A stretch of DNA of 64,000 nt from Bog-756 sp963718405 (GTDB lineage: Bacteria > Actinomycetota > Acidimicrobiia > Acidimicrobiales > RAAP-2). The stretch is from assembly GCA_963718405.1 (NCBI GenBank), contig CAVQYZ010000003.1, positions 124,001 through 188,000 of the forward strand. Direction: 5' to 3'. The notes beneath the pieces were generated by a model. The model saw only the letters and a list, made by a program, of their open reading frames with translations, made no database searches and was not told the DNA's origin. This document shows positions 53,330 through 63,559 of the stretch, piece after piece (positions within the stretch are counted from its first letter, which is position 1; each line of letters begins with the position of its first letter). The position numbers and the translations under genes are program-made.

Positions 53330-54346
53330 AATGACTCACCTTCAATTGAACAAGGGTGGGAAAAAGGTGCAGGGCTTCGGGGAACGATGCCGCTGACGAG
53401 CTACAGACCACAAAAAAGTGTGGGAGTATCAACGGGCTCCATTCCCTAGGTACCGAGTTCGCCAGTGCCAGCAGGCCACGTTCGGGGGGCGTCTCGAGGG
53501 TCAGGAGAGCTTCCACTGGTCGTGGAATCGCCTGGATGTACCGAAGAGCAGTACCGCCACGCCGTCATCCCTTGATGCGCCCGTGTCGTGTGAGACCTGC
53601 GAGTCCACATCTTCCGGATGCCAAGCCGAGAAGACTCGGCCTCCATTTGCTCGCTCTGGCCGTCCACCGTTATGCCTCCCCATCCGTCGGGAGCATCGGT
53701 CGCCGGGTCAGAGCAGCTAATGCGTTAACCGACTATACACCTGGCGGTGCGGATACGCGCAATGGGATCGGTCAAGTTATGGGATAGATCCCCGGTCAAA
53801 TGACAAAAAGGCTGTGGCGCGTATCCAGGCTTCAGGAATCACAGGAATCTTGTCGATGGAGGGGAGGACCTGTGTCGGCGGATTGAAGAGCTGCATGTCG
53901 ACACTGCCTTTCCCGTGCCCAAGTCAGACATGTCTCCCCAGGTGCCCCAGATGTCGGCATCGGGTGGACAAAGTTCAGCGAGGGCAGGTAAATCGTTGAG
54001 GGAAGAGGTCATCTTCGCCGAAACCATCGAAGATGATCCAGCGGTTGATCCTGCTTGGCCCGAAGATCGATGGGTGACCGGGCTTCTGTTATTTGAACTC
54101 CTCCGAATTCCTTCCATCCACGGAACGCTCGAGACCTCCGGGACGACCATGATGGTGCTCAAAACGAAGCCCAGCTTCTTGCGTCGGAAGCCACGATCGG
54201 TCAGATGACTGTGTGGAACCCGTCCCGGAGAACTGAATAGCATTTGCTGATGAGTCATGGAAAGTTCCGGACAATTTAGGGTGCACCCCCCTAGACAGCG
54301 GCGCTACACCGTGGGATGGTGACCGAACGGGTGGGCGTTATTTGAA
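53330..54346. other. Non-coding stretch of about 1 kb between divergent signalling genes
   Basis: Both strands have overlapping small frames (for example 53915-54208 plus and 53839-54258 minus), none with a recognisable fold. It separates the double-receiver gene (leftward) from the PAS-receiver-LuxR gene (rightward), so it should hold both promoters. The length could also hide a small RNA. Confidence 0.45.
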
Positions 54347-54355
54347 GTGGTGGCT

Positions 54356-55632
54356 ATGGACGATGACCATGCGGTACAGCTGGGAACTACGGCTGTAGAT
54401 CGTCGTCCTGCGCCGGGCTCGATGGCCGCTCCAGCCCTCCGACCCCTGATGCTGGCGCCCAATGGGCCAGCAGAGAGCGGAAACCCTCCATTCGTCGACT
54501 CCAACCAGTCTCTGGTAAATGGAAACGTCGTGGTCTTGCTCGAAACCCTTGGTCTTCCCGCCGTGGCCACCGACAAGGAGGGAAGGATTACCTACTGGAG
54601 CAAGAGGGCGAGTCTGCTCTTCGGCTGGAGTCCAGAAGAGGCTGTGGGCCAACAGTACAGTGCGTTCTTTGGCGATTTGTGCCCGGAGCCGGCGCTGGAC
54701 GGAATGCCGGTGGACGAAGCGGCGACATGGTCGGTATCTGTCGCGGCGCACCGGAGGGATGGCACCGCCATGAACGCCAAGTCGACGAGCAACGCCGTCC
54801 GTGATGCCGCTGGTGAAGTTGTCGGCCGGATGGTGCTCTTCTCCAAGATGCATCCGGGCGCCTCGGAGACCAAGGGGCTGGCGCCCGTCCTTCCGTTCTC
54901 GTCAGAAGTGCTGGCCGAGGCCGATCACTTGCCGGACCGACCCCTTACGGTGGTGCTGGCTACCGACAGTCTGCTGGTGGGGGATGGGCTGACGTCTCTC
55001 TTGGCTGACCGCTCGGATGTGGAGGTCGTTGGTCGGGCGCGGGATTATCGCGAGATGACGGATTTGTGCCGCACGGTCAAGCCGCGTGCAGTGATCATCA
55101 GTATCCGTTATCCAGGTGATGACTCCATGATGACCGTGGCTGCGGCCCGGATGCTTCGGGAAGAGTGGCCGGAAATGGGGATCGTCCTCATCTCCGACTG
55201 TGGCAGCGGGTTCGCCGTTGAGCTCCTGCAGCACGGGGCGTCGCGCCTGGCGTACCTCCTCGACGATCAACTCCCGAGCATGGACTCAGTGGTCAACGCT
55301 CTGCACGAGGTTGCCGTCGGCCAATCCGTCATCGATCCGAGCATCGTGGATTTTCTGGTCAAGCATCACCGAGTCTCTCTTGATGAACTGTCCCTCCGCG
55401 AGTCGGCGGTCCTTGAGCTAATGGCCGACTGGTTCGTCCATGCGTGCTCATCGCCCATGAGATGAATATATCGATCAAGTCGATCGAGAAGTGCATCACA
55501 GCGATCTTCCGGAACCTTGATCTCCATGACCGGAGCAAGGTGGATCGCAGGGTGACGGCCGCCCTCAGTTTCCAACGCTCCAAGGGGGCCAACCTGCATT
55601 CTGCAGCGGGTGTCGTCCACCCTGAACCATGA
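54356..55632 (+). CDS. PAS-receiver-LuxR transcriptional regulator; two +1 frameshifts in the HTH as sequenced
   Basis: About 424 residues: PAS at about 50-165 (LETLGLPAVATDKEGRITYW, SKRASLLFGWSPEEA), a NarL-type receiver at about 195-310 and a LuxR HTH (LSLRESAVLELMAD then IAHEMNISIKSIEKCITAIF). Between these last two, skipping one base at about 55430 and one at about 55450 gives the expected helix GSSMRA. The receiver lacks the acceptor aspartate: the site reads VIISIRYP. It is therefore a pseudo-receiver, perhaps controlled by protein contact. Start ATG 54356 (GTG at 54347 is an alternative). It faces the exopolysaccharide operon. Confidence 0.82.
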
Positions 55633-55692
55633 ATGGCCTACAACCCTTTGAGCGATCGGCGTTTGGTCGTTAAGCCATCTGGGACTGAGCCA

Positions 55693-56522
55693 TCAGATCA
55701 ACTCACGGCCTATCCTTTGGGTGGCCTTTCGACACTCGGCGACGAGTTGAGATGCCCGTACGGCGATCGAATCGCTGTCCGATGGCTCTCTCGGTGAGCT
55801 CCTCGATCTCCCTAGCGAGTTTCGCCAGGGCCAGCAGACCGAGCGTTGCGCTAGCCGACTTGATGGCGTGGGCCTGAAACATGAGGCCATCGAGGTCGGC
55901 CATCTGGCCGGCTACGACCATGGCATCGGTCCGCGCCCCGATGTCGAGGATGAACGACTCGATTAGGTCTGTACGCACGTCGGCATCGTCCCCCAGGTCG
56001 CGCGACAAGTGAATCGAGCACGCCCGGGTCGAAGATCAGGGTGCCGGAATCGATCCCTGTCATATTGGCGCCAGGGTCGTCCCCCGAGACCGCGGCGAGG
56101 TTTCCTTGATCGCGGCAGGGACCGGCCAGGAGAGCGGCCAGGTCATCGATGCGCAGCGGCTTGGCCAGATGTCGGTCCATTCCAGCTCGGAGGCATTCCT
56201 CACGGCACTGGGCCGTTGTATCGGCAGTCATAGCGATTATGGTCGGTTGTTCCCTCGAGTCGAGGTCGGCCCGGATCTGTCGGGCAGCTTCCATCCCGTC
56301 CATGCGCGGCATCCGGACATCCATGAGGACAATGTCGTAGAAGGAAGTCTGGAAAGCAGAGACAGCTTCGGCACCGTCGCTGGCCACATCGGCGTGATAG
56401 CCCAGGCGGTCCAGCATCAACAGGACGATGTCCTGACTGGTGGCATCATCCTCGGCGACCAGCACCCGACAGTTGCAGGCCCCATCAACATCGTGGAGCG
56501 GCCTGGCGGTGACCACGGTCAT
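55693..56522 (-). CDS. Receiver-HPt phosphorelay protein; two +1 frameshifts as sequenced
   Basis: About 275 residues after correction: receiver (CRVLVAEDDATSQDIVLLML, IVLMDVRMPRMDGMEAARQI, with the conserved Lys in LAKPLRIDDL), a short linker, then HPt (MFQAHAIKSASATLGLLALA). Breaks at about 56009 (LDS to SRDLGDDADV) and about 55773 (before DSIAVRASQLVAECRK). ATG 56522 overlaps the glycosyltransferase stop, making it the last gene of the four-gene operon. Likely links the kinases at 46-52 kb to the operon (inference). Confidence 0.82.
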
Positions 56523-58054
56523 GACTCCTCCCCTGATTCTGCCGAGGCGAGTCCCGACATGGCGGGGACCCGGATGGGCGGCACCATCACCGCCATGGGC
56601 AGCCCTTCCTCAGCGCCAGATCCCGCGGGCTGGGAGCCCTCGCCGTCAGCCGACTCGAAGCCCTTCCTCGTCATCTTTCCCCACGACTTCTTGCCACGCA
56701 GGTAGCTGAGAACGCCACGAAGCCTCCACCACACGGTGAGCTGCCGGAAGCCCAAGTTCTCGAGTACCGCCCACACCACCAGCAACGCCCGATCCCGAGC
56801 ACGGCCGTAGCGGCGGAACGACAGCTCCTCGAGCATTAAAGCCAGCATGGACAGCAGGATTCCAATTCCGCAAGCCAGCGAGAAGAACAGGATGGCGAAC
56901 TTCGCCGATACCTCTCCGAAGATGAGACCCAGCACGACCAGTGAAAGGCCTACAGCTTCGATGATCGGGGCCAGCCACTCAAACAGGACGAAGGCCGGTA
57001 CCACCACAAGTCCCAACACGCCGTACCTGGGATTCAGTAGCAGACTCTTGTGACGCCACAAGGTATCGGTGAATCCCCGCTGCCAGCGCTCTCGCTGTCG
57101 GCCAAGTTCCCTGAACGACACAGGGGTTTCGGTCCACACGACGGGATCGGGGAACAAACTCGACCCGGGCGGGCTGGCCAGTGTCGTAACCGTGGCGCCG
57201 GAGACGGACGACCAGTTCCATGTCCTCACCAACCGACTTGGCGTATCCGTGGGTCTCGAGAAGGCTCTCTCGGCGGAACAGGCCGAAGGCGCCGGAGATG
57301 AGCAGATTGCCTCCCAACCTGTTCCATCCAGGGCGCCCGAATAGGAAGGCACGGAGATACTCCACGGCCTGGATGCCGGCCAGGGCGCGGTGCGGGCCAC
57401 GCTCGGACACCAGCCGGCCCCTCGAGACGGTGCAACCGTTGACCACCCGGATGGTGGCGCCGGCCGCCACCACGTAGTCGGATCGGATGAACGGGCGGAC
57501 CAGGCGGCGAAGCGCCCCCGTCGGGGTCGAGGATGGTGTCAGCGTCGAGTGGGCAGGCGAGCCGCTGCTGGCCACGTTGAGGGCGGTGTTCAATGAGTCG
57601 GCCTTGCCGCCCTGGTCCTTTGCTACCACGATCAGGTTCGGGAACTGTTGGGAACGGTAGATGGCCCAGGATCGGCTTGGTCGTGATCCGTCGGTCGTAG
57701 ACCGGCTGGATCGGCTGGCGTTGGAACGTCTCCATGAGGATCGACAGCGTCTGATCCGTCGAACCGTCATCGACCACTACGATCTCCAGCTGCGGGTAGG
57801 CCAAGGTGAGCAAGGCCATCACGCTCTCTTTGACGCTCGATTCCTCGTTGAAGGCGGGAACCAGCATGGAGATGCTCGGGGCTATGTCTGACGAGAGGAC
57901 CTCCCGGTACTTCTCGGCTCGCACCTCTCGGAGGTACTGGCGCATATCCAGCGCCGCCGATACATACAGGGCCAGATAGAAAAGGCCGAGTGCGCCGAAA
58001 TAGCAGAGCACCCCAAGATCCGGCAACGATGAACGTGCTGTAGAAGTGTCTCAT
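56519..58054 (-). CDS. Processive family 2 glycosyltransferase (exopolysaccharide synthase); four +1 and one -1 frameshift as sequenced
   Basis: About 510 residues when rejoined. N-terminal membrane helix (GVLCYFGALGLFYLALYVSA), then the GT2 active-site series in correct order: SMLVPAFNEES, VVVDDGSTDQT (first Asp pair), PLDADTILDPDG (DxD), LLISGAFGLFRRE, SVGEDMELVVRLRR (catalytic base) and RQRERWQRG (QxxRW). Three to four C-terminal helices follow. The QxxRW type with flanking helices extrudes beta-linked polymers such as poly-GlcNAc, hyaluronan or cellulose; the sugar cannot be told. Breaks near 58021, 57665, 57560 (-1), 57517 and 57150. ATG 58054 overlaps the HEAT gene stop and has GGAGG upstream. 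Confidence 0.85.
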
Positions 58055-59111
58055 GCTGCCTCCGAACGGTGGGATATCAATCGCAAGTGGAGTGCCTGAA
58101 TGGCCATCTCCGGCTTATCGCCTTCGCCTCGTGTGTTGGCCCAAAGCAGGACGGTCCCCGGTGCTCCGAGAGCAGCAAGGTGATGCTGGCCTGCTTACGC
58201 AAGACCCACGAAGGGCTGCTCAACAGCGGCTCGATGGTCGAGGCGCCAGGCCAGTACGACAGTTTGGCGATACCAGCGGCGGCGGCCACGACAACCTCCT
58301 CGGAATCGTCGTGCAGCAGGCCAACCAGGGTCGGGCCAGCACTCCTGTCAGCCGTGCAGGCGAGCACCCTGGCGGCCAGGGTACTGGTGCTGGCTTCGGG
58401 CGCCCTTGTACACACCATGGCGGAGGGAAAGAATCGACTATCGCCCATAGCTGCGGCGACCTCCAGAATCTGATTGGTCACATCCACGTCTGCGGAATCA
58501 AGGGCACCGATCAACGGTTCGAGATTCCCGGAGACCCACCCGGACCAAGGCATCCCGAGCCGCAAACCGGCACAGACCGAGTCGGGGTCGGCGAGCAGTC
58601 CCACGAGAAGATCGATGGCCTCTCGGTTGGGGGTAACCACTGTCCACGCCGATGCTTGCGCCCGCACCTCGGGGGCATGGTCCACAAGCAACCGGCACAG
58701 CACATCGGATTCAACCCCGAAGGCGGTAAGGACCCTGGCCGCGTAGAGCCGGGCCCCCCATCTCCTCGAGTTGACATTCCTCTGAGCCTTTTGGACTACA
58801 CCGATGGTCTCGCCCAGGGAAACCAGAGATCGACCACGAGCTCCCCGTGACGGAGGGGGCGAGGTCGAGCATCACGCTTATGATGTAGCGCCTGGAGAAC
58901 CACGACAAGTCAGCGAGACCCTGGTCGGCGGTCGATTCCTGGCCGGACAGCGAGGTGATGATGGCTAAGCGGGCCTTGGCCAATGACGGTTCGATTGCTG
59001 ATGCGGGATGCGCAGCAGATCAGGCTGCTCATCCCCACAGTCACCAGTACCACCAGAATGGCCGTGCTGATGGCGATCGACATTGGCGATCAGCAGATCG
59101 AGCGCGCTCAT
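58051..59111 (-). CDS. HEAT-like repeat protein with N-terminal membrane helix; several frameshifts as sequenced
   Basis: About 350 residues after correction: MSALDLLIA, a membrane helix (MSIAISTAILVVLVTVGMSS), then alpha-helical repeats (ARLYAARVLTAFGVESDVLC, APEVRAQASAWTVVTPNREA, GPTLVGLLHDDSEEVVVAAA, WVLRKQASITLL) typical of HEAT/PBS-lyase-type scaffolds. Resolved breaks: near 59084, 58979, 58831 and 58532 (+1) and near 58565 and 58180 (-1 or two +1). It overlaps both neighbours (ATGA), so it is coupled to the receiver regulator and the glycosyltransferase. Probably a scaffold of the synthase (inference). Confidence 0.75.
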
Positions 59112-61132
59112 GCCTGCACCCGTACCCGTATCTGATCGAGCCTTCCCAGCAGCACCGGGAGGCTGAATGGCTTGGCGATGTGCTCCGTGGCTCCCGGGTT
59201 CAAGGTGCGGGAGCAGAGGAGCATCATTCGGCCCGCGCCGTCAGCATGATCACCTTGGTGTCGTGCAGCACGCCCTGGTCACTTAGCGCCTGGAGTACTC
59301 CGAATCCATCAAGGCTCGGGAGTCCGACATCGAGCAGTACGACCTGAGCCTTGACCTCTCCGCTACCCCAGGGCCCGTGCCACCTCGGCTCCCGTCACTG
59401 AACCGGATGAAGTCGTATTGACGCAGGCTCAATGCGTACTCGATGACGTCAGCGACCGAGTCATCGTCTTCCACCACGACGACGTCGACGTAATTGCTGG
59501 GGTGTTCGGGGGGCCGCTCGCCGGCCAATACCACCGAGTTCTGGCCGGCACTGGCTCGGCGAAGTGCCGTTTCACTGACGCGCTCCAAGGACGAGAGGCT
59601 CGATCCGTCAGCCGGCGAGGAGGCGATGCCGGCGCTGAAGGTGTAGTTGGCCCTGGTCCCGGAGGTTGTCGAGAACGACTCGGCTGAGAATGCCCGGGAT
59701 ACGTCGTGGACCCGTTCGGTGCCCCCTCCCTGGTGGCCCCGTATATGCCGAGGACGAACCCGTCGGGGGTCCACCGCCCGATGAGGTCGTCGCTGCGGAA
59801 GTGGTCGTGAGTCGGGCCCCAGCCCCGTAACACCACGTCAGCCATGGCGTTGCCCTCGGTTTCCCGGATCTCGTCCATCTCGTCGACCGTGATGAGGACG
59901 AAGGCCAGGGGTGTGGCATTTCGATGGGAGCGGCGAAGGAGCCGGTCCATCGACCGCTCAGCCTCCTGGCGGTTCTCCGCTCCGGTCAATGGATCGATGT
60001 GGTTCCGGGTCCTCACGGCCTGGCCGTGCTCCAGCTGCATGCGGAGCCGGGCCCCGGCATCGTGATGTGAGAGCCGCGTGTCGAGGTAGTCGTCGGCCCC
60101 GGCAAGAAGGGCGCGATGCCGTCGATCCGTTCCTTGGTCGCCAACCAGGACCAACGGGAGCTGTCGCCATCCGGGGTGCGCCCGAATAACCCGACAGAGC
60201 TCCAGACTGGTTGCCTCGCCGCTTTCGGCGTCGATGATGACCATGTCGGCACCCCGCTCCTCGAGTGCCTGCCAGAACTGAGTGGCGTTGTCGTGGTTCT
60301 CAACCCGCCAGTTCGCCGTATTCAACGACCTGTTGATCATGTCGAGTAGCTCGATATCGCCGTTGAGGGTGAGAACGATGGAGTGAGGCGAGTCCCAGTG
60401 CCCCAGCGACTCTGTAAGGTCGAGCACGATCTGGCGGGCGCTTTGCGAGCGGGGAATGACGCCTGTAGCCCCGGCTCTGGCCAGCTCCAGGCGCTCAGCC
60501 AAGGTGTCACCGTCGGTAAGCACCTTGACGGAGGCCCCGTCGGCCAATGCGGAGATCAGATGCAGCATCTCCGACCGGCTCCACGATCTGGTGGGGTCAT
60601 CGTCGACGAATACCGGGGTGGATGAATCCGCACCATCGGGACGGGGAGAATGCCCATCCATAATGGGAACCATGGTGATTCCGAAAGCAGACGCTTCGGC
60701 CGTGAGCCGGGAGATGAGGTCCAGATCCAGAGAGAGGATCAGCGCTGTACTACCTGCTTCCGGGGCCAGCTGGCCCGGCCCGGCACTCGGTGCGGCATCC
60801 GACCCATTGCCGACTTCCTCCACCGAGTAGCGCAGTGCTACTACGGCTTCAGCCAGCCGGAGACCGTCAATAGTCGGCTCACGGAGTAGGAACTCCGCCT
60901 CGAGAGCGGCCCTACTGCCGGCATCGAATCCGAAGGTGCCGAGGGAACCTGCCAGCTGATGCGCAGCAATGGCGCACGCCGCGGTGACCTCATCGTCGAC
61001 AATCCCGCGGAGCACGTCAGCGGTTGCCGCTTCCAGAGCCGAGATGCGATCCAGGTTTGATTGGCGGTGGCGTTGCCACAGTGCGGCGAGGGCTGAGCCC
61101 AATGAAGCATCATCTAGGACGTCGATCGTCAT
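59108..61132 (-). CDS. HPt-receiver-receiver-GGDEF-receiver regulator with degenerate GGDEF; several frameshifts as sequenced
   Basis: About 670 residues: HPt (AAHQLAGSLGTFGFDA, phospho-His in AAHQL), a degenerate receiver, a receiver (MVIIDAES, ADDYLDTRL), GGDEF (HIDPLTGAENRQEAERSMDR to RWTPDGFVLGIYG) and a C-terminal receiver (VVVVEDDDSVADVIEYALSL, VVLLDVGLPSLDGFGVLQAL, IAKPFSLPVL). The cyclase signature reads TPDGF where GGDEF is expected, so it is probably not a cyclase. Breaks near 59727 (-1, in a run of five C), 59389, 59365, 59227 and 59190 (+1). ATG 61132; the frame upstream is short. First gene of the operon. Confidence 0.8.
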
Positions 61133-61659
61133 GTCGTGGCCTCCGCGTGGCCGCACTCGACACGGGACTGTACGGTGCTGGTGGTGGTCGTCGTACCCGA
61201 CGACCTGCGGATCACATACTCGGCGCCGTTAGAACGCCTGCTGCGTATAGAGTGTGTCACTGTACTCCTCTCGTCGGTGCATTTCGGGCCTTGGTCGGCC
61301 CCTGGAAGTCACCCTCGCCGTAGCTGGCTGCTCGTACTTCGTTGAACCAGTATCGGGCACTTGCAACTGGCGCATGAGTGGGGCGGACCCTAATCGTGCA
61401 GGGGTATACCCTCCTTGTCGCAGCTGGCCATCGACGGCGCGGCCCTCGTAAACAGCCGAGCGAAGTCGACAGTTACGGGAAGCGAAGTGGCGTCGCCCCA
61501 GCGCATTCAAGGGTAGGTCAAGCAGCCCGTGAAGCCTGACGACGGGCAATCCGACCAGATGACATCGGGGGACCGGTGTGGTACAAAGGATCTGCCTTCG
61601 AAAGCGTAGGGCTGCCAGTGCAGGCCGGAGCACTCGGATGTTCAACTTTCGAAGTCCCA
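61133..61659. other. Divergent intergenic stretch
   Basis: About 530 bases with the promoters of the leftward operon and the rightward GAF fragment. No gene recognised; two small frames match nothing. I see no clear operator. Confidence 0.45.
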
Positions 61660-61926
61660 ATGATTAGGACGGAAGCAGATCAGGCGCTCTCGGGCGTGCT
61701 GAGCGAATTCGCCCGGATCATGGTCACCGAGTTTTCGATTCAGGCGATCTTGGATCACCTGGTCCGGCAGATTGTTGACGTGCTCCCAATTACTGCAGCT
61801 GGCGTGACCCTGATCGATCCAAAGCTGGAGCCGCGATATGTCGCCGCATCAGACCATTCGGCCATGCACTTCGAGGAGCTGCAAACTGAGATCGGTGAAG
61901 GCTCAGGGCGCTCAAGATCGGTTTGA
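61660..61926 (+). pseudogene. N-terminal fragment of a GAF-domain regulator
   Basis: 88 residues from ATG 61660: MIRTEADQALSGVLSEFARI, FSIQAILDHLVRQIVDVLPI, TAAGVTLIDPKLEPRYVAAS and FEELQTEIGEG. This is the first two thirds of the GAF domain seen in actinobacterial GAF-GGDEF or GAF-ANTAR proteins, which normally continue GPC after IGEG. Here it runs into SGRSRSV and a stop. No frame in the next 270 bases restores the domain, so I read it as truncated. Confidence 0.7.
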
Positions 61927-62198
61927 AAGCCGGCTCCGTGCTCATAGCAGTGTGGCCTCTCGAAGAGCGAGGGTTCGGTCGTTGACGGGGCAGAGGATCC
62001 TGCCTGTCGATTTGCTTCAAGGGTGTACTCACTGTTTTTTAGGCTGGACCCCCTATCCACCGGTAACAGATTCCGTGAAGAATCGATTGGGAGGGTGGAG
62101 CAACCCTGTTCGAGGTCCAGCCCGCAAAGAGTTCAATTCGTTAGGAGTCTGCAGCGTATGGAGGACTTTCGACTTCCACCAATGCTCACGGCAGACAG

Positions 62199-63210
62199 AT
62201 GGTCGCCGAGTTGAATTTCCCATTTCGTGACCCGGCTGACACCCACGCCCTGGTCCACCACCATGTGACTCTTCCAGTCTGGACGGCCGGCGCGATTATG
62301 GCGGCGGCCGCGCTGATGTTTGTTGTCACATCGACAGGCCAAGTCGGTGCAGTGGGAACGCCGACCATTCCGGATGCGGCCATCTCTAGGTCAAGCCCAG
62401 CCGTCGGCCGGCCGATGGCCGCCAACCTGACGCCGATCGAATTGGCTCGGATACTGCCGATATGGCACCCCTGGCGGCGCATCGATCCAAGCCGCCAGCG
62501 GTGCTTCTGCCGAGGGTACGCCGGCGAGCCGAAGCAGAGCGCAGACCGTCGCCCCGCCGGCTGCAGACCTGAAGTTTGCCGGTTATACGTGGGCTGTGAA
62601 GAGCTCGACCACACCTATCGGTCCGGGTCCGAATCTATTTGACGCCAACGGGCCCTATGTCGACTCGTCCGGGTACATGCATCTGCGGGTCCTGAAGACG
62701 GCATCGGGGTGGGAGTCATCCGAGGTCGTCCTCAAGCCCTCGCTGGGGTACGGCACCTACCACTGGACGGTGCTCGGCCCCGTGGCGATCCTCAACCCGA
62801 GCGTGGTACTCGCGCTCTTCACATATGACAGTACAAACTCGACCCCGTCGAATAGAGAGATCGACTTTGAGGCGTCCAGGTTTTCCGGCCTGTTCAGCCA
62901 GACGAACGCCCAGTATGTGGTTCAGCCGTACACCACGCGGGGCAATCGAAATCGAATCCTGATCCCGAAAGGTGGAGTCACGGAGATTACTCTCCGATGG
63001 ACTCCGGGACGCGTCGCCTATTCCGGCAACGCGGGGCAAAGCGGGCAGCTCGCGCCTCTCCAGTCCTGGACGAATATCTCTTCTTCTGTGCCGAATCATG
63101 GCGCTGAGCAAGTGCACATGAGCCTGTGGCTATTCCAGGGGGCGGCGCCGACGAAAGGCGAGGCTGTGTCGGTGAGGGTGTCCAACTTCACCTTCACCCC
63201 TGCCACGTGA
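62199..63210 (+). CDS. Secreted GH16-like glycosidase/lyase; one +1 frameshift as sequenced
   Basis: About 336 residues: cytoplasmic tail of about 27, membrane anchor or signal (LPVWTAGAIMAAAALMFVVT), an Ala/Ser/Pro linker and a beta-jelly-roll domain. The domain shows LKFAGYTWAVKSS, GPYVDSSGYMHLRVLKTASG, YGTYHWTVLGPV, the active-site-like NREIDFEASRF and VHMSLWLFQGAAPT. EIDFE matches the GH16 ExDxE pattern. The linker changes frame near 62440, where one base must be skipped. GH16 enzymes cut beta-glucans and related chains, so it may process the polymer made by the adjacent synthase (inference). Confidence 0.78.
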
Positions 63211-63559
63211 ACGAAGCTGCAGGCACCGCACCAGTCGGCGTCCAGCGGGAGTCAGGGGACCGTCGCCCGTAGTCGGCGAGCGCGCGCCGGGAGGCACAGT
63301 ACTCGGGCAAAGCACCGGTGCGTGTTCTGGCAATTCACGGTGCGGCATCGGGGTGCCCGAGGCCTGGCTAGCTCAGAGCGCGGTCATTCGGAGCTCGAGC
63401 CCGCCACGGTGACGGAATTCCTGCCGCTGGGGGCGTCCCCGGGGTCTGACTCGAGGCGTCCCGTTCGGCCAGATCGGAAGATTTCGGTCTACCTGACCGG
63501 ACTTCGCGGATCGCATGCGCGACGATGGCCCTCAGATTGGCGGATGAGGCGGAGGGCCG
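63211..63559. other. Non-coding stretch
   Basis: About 350 bases without a convincing gene. Its end carries the ribosome-binding site (GGAGG at 63551-63555) of the next gene. Confidence 0.5.

Noticed and set aside
53839..54258. Overlapping plus and minus frames in the 53.3-54.3 kb gap
   Set aside because: Neither has a recognisable fold, ribosome-binding site or neighbour coupling.
24694..62450. Programmed +1 ribosomal frameshifting as the cause of the broken genes
   Set aside because: Sites share no slippery motif, occur up to five times per gene and in unrelated genes; no known system works like this.
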